Part shown: positions 41,333 through 41,920 of the stretch, in pieces
Layout of the letters: each line of letters begins with the position of its first letter
Numbering within the stretch: position 1 is the stretch's first letter
DNA from: Neobacillus citreus
GTDB taxonomy: Bacteria; Bacillota; Bacilli; Bacillales; Cytobacillaceae
NCBI RefSeq assembly: GCF_018343545.2
Contig: NZ_JAGYPE020000029.1
Coordinates: 23,650-65,569 of the forward strand
DNA length: 41,920 nucleotides
Direction of reading: 5' to 3'
Position numbers and translations under genes: made by a program
Notes under the pieces: model-generated
What the model was told of the DNA's origin: nothing
Databases searched by the model: none
The model's input: the letters and a program-made list of their open reading frames with translations, nothing else

Positions 41333-41920
41333 TTATTTTAGTTGTTCTTTTATTCCTTCTATGATGTCAAGGGGCATGACCCCATAATGAGAGAGAACTT
41401 TTGCTTTTTCTTGTCCGGCCCTTGCATGAAGGTAACTTGCGGCTATCATGGCGTGTAAGGGTTCGGCACCTTGGGCAAGAAATGAGGCAATCAGACCAGT
41501 AAGAACGTCCCCGCTGCCTCCTTTTCCGAGGGCGTCATGACCAAGCGGGTTTATATAGACCTGTCCATCCGGTGAGACAATAATGGACCGGTGGCCCTTC
41601 AAAAGCAAAAAAACATGGCTTTCCTTCGCATATTCCCGGGCAATATCGATGCGGTTTTCCTCCACCTCTTTGACAGACTTATTGACTAGCCTTGCCATTT
41701 CACCTGGATGTGGAGTGAAAACGACAGGTCCCTTATACTGGCGGACCAAGTCCATCAAGCTTCGTATGAAATAAAGGCCATCCGCATCAATGATCAAAAC
41801 CTGACCGTTCATTGACCCAATTAGTAATTTGAGCCACTCCTCTCCGCCAGTAAACCGGCCCATCCCGGGACCAATGGCTACACAGTCAAACTGCTGAAGC
41901 TGCGGAATAATTTCATGAAC
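41333..41920 (-). CDS. nnrD: ADP-dependent NAD(P)H-hydrate dehydratase, 5' end outside the window
   Basis: Repairs damaged NAD(P)HX by dehydration with ADP. The frame stays open to the window edge, so the gene begins beyond 41920; an internal ATG at 41863 is not the start because the conserved AIGPGMGR motif reads through it. Also visible are the PVVFTPHPGEMARL segment, the FLLLKGHRSIIV strand and the nucleotide-binding GKGGSGDVLTG, all typical of the YjeF C-terminal domain (YxkO in B. subtilis). The 3' part is complete. The 192-bp gap to the kinase fusion gene holds a weak CCTAAAAA/TTTTTAGG hairpin near 41298-41322 and no clear promoter. Confidence 0.92.
   Translation of the reverse strand, partial: VHEIIPQLQQFDCVAIGPGMGRFTGGEEWLKLLIGSMNGQVLIIDADGLYFIRSLMDLVRQYKGPVVFTPHPGEMARLVNKSVKEVEENRIDIAREYAKESHVFLLLKGHRSIIVSPDGQVYINPLGHDALGKGGSGDVLTGLIASFLAQGAEPLHAMIAASYLHARAGQEKAKVLSHYGVMPLDIIEGIKEQLK

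Noticed and set aside
1..41920. CRISPR arrays, tRNA/rRNA genes, prophage or insertion sequences
   Set aside because: I saw no spaced palindromic array, no tRNA-like cloverleaf, and no transposase or integrase among the translated frames.

Overview
The window reads as chromosome of a low-GC, Gram-positive, spore-former-type member of the Bacillaceae (Bacillus/Neobacillus-like). The grounds are strong AGGAGG ribosome binding sites with frequent TTG/GTG starts, the yfhD-yfhE-yfhF-recX block, the argCJBD-carAB-argF gene order known from Bacillus subtilis, an S-box (SAM-I) leader, and CcpA/ArgR/Rex-type sites. I see no rRNA, tRNA, CRISPR array, prophage or insertion sequence. The window cuts a gene at the right edge (nnrD) and probably one at the left edge.

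Layout. 1-2.5 kb: recX (minus) next to yfhF, yfhE and yfhD (plus). 2.5-3.6 kb: a DoxX-family membrane protein whose upstream region carries a perfect Rex-type operator, followed by a 0.1 kb cluster of same-orientation DnaA boxes. 3.5-5.0 kb: a solitary homoserine dehydrogenase under a SAM riboswitch with a near-consensus sigma-A promoter. 5.0-7.3 kb: a nitrilase-superfamily hydrolase with two GNAT acetyltransferases in one operon. 7.4-19.9 kb: complete arginine biosynthesis (argC-J-B-D-carA-carB-argF, then argG-argH), with ARG boxes in front of argC and argG and a perfect cre upstream of argC. 20.0-21.3 kb: aroK-aroD (shikimate pathway).

21.5-27.3 kb: a five-gene Dpp/Opp-type peptide ABC transporter (two ATPases, lipoprotein, two permeases) with an internal terminator and four copies of a 21-bp repeat between the binding-protein and permease genes. 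27.6-29.3 kb: a MerR/TipAS-type regulator with a 19-bp-spacer promoter, diverging from a small EthD-family protein and a DoxX-like membrane protein. 29.4-31.2 kb: a secreted GH18 chitinase. 31.3-32.4 kb: a short UvrC paralogue (Cho-like). 32.6-35.8 kb: two tandem POT-family peptide transporters. 35.9-36.2 kb: a cysteine-rich YgbA/nitrous-oxide-stimulated-promoter family protein.

36.4-39.4 kb: an operon of unknown catabolic role (GntR/FadR-type regulator, beta-hydroxyacid dehydrogenase, metallo-beta-lactamase-fold lactonase-like hydrolase, carboxymuconolactone-decarboxylase-like protein) with a palindromic operator at its promoter. 39.5-41.1 kb: an unusual fusion of a soluble histidine kinase with an RsbR-like STAS protein whose expected phospho-threonine position is lysine. 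41.3 kb to the end: NAD(P)HX dehydratase, cut by the window.

The most unusual items are the kinase-RsbR fusion, the DnaA-box cluster, the Rex-site pair, the SAM-controlled lone hom, and the lactonase/decarboxylase/dehydrogenase operon. All functions are read from sequence motifs and family memory; no database search was run.
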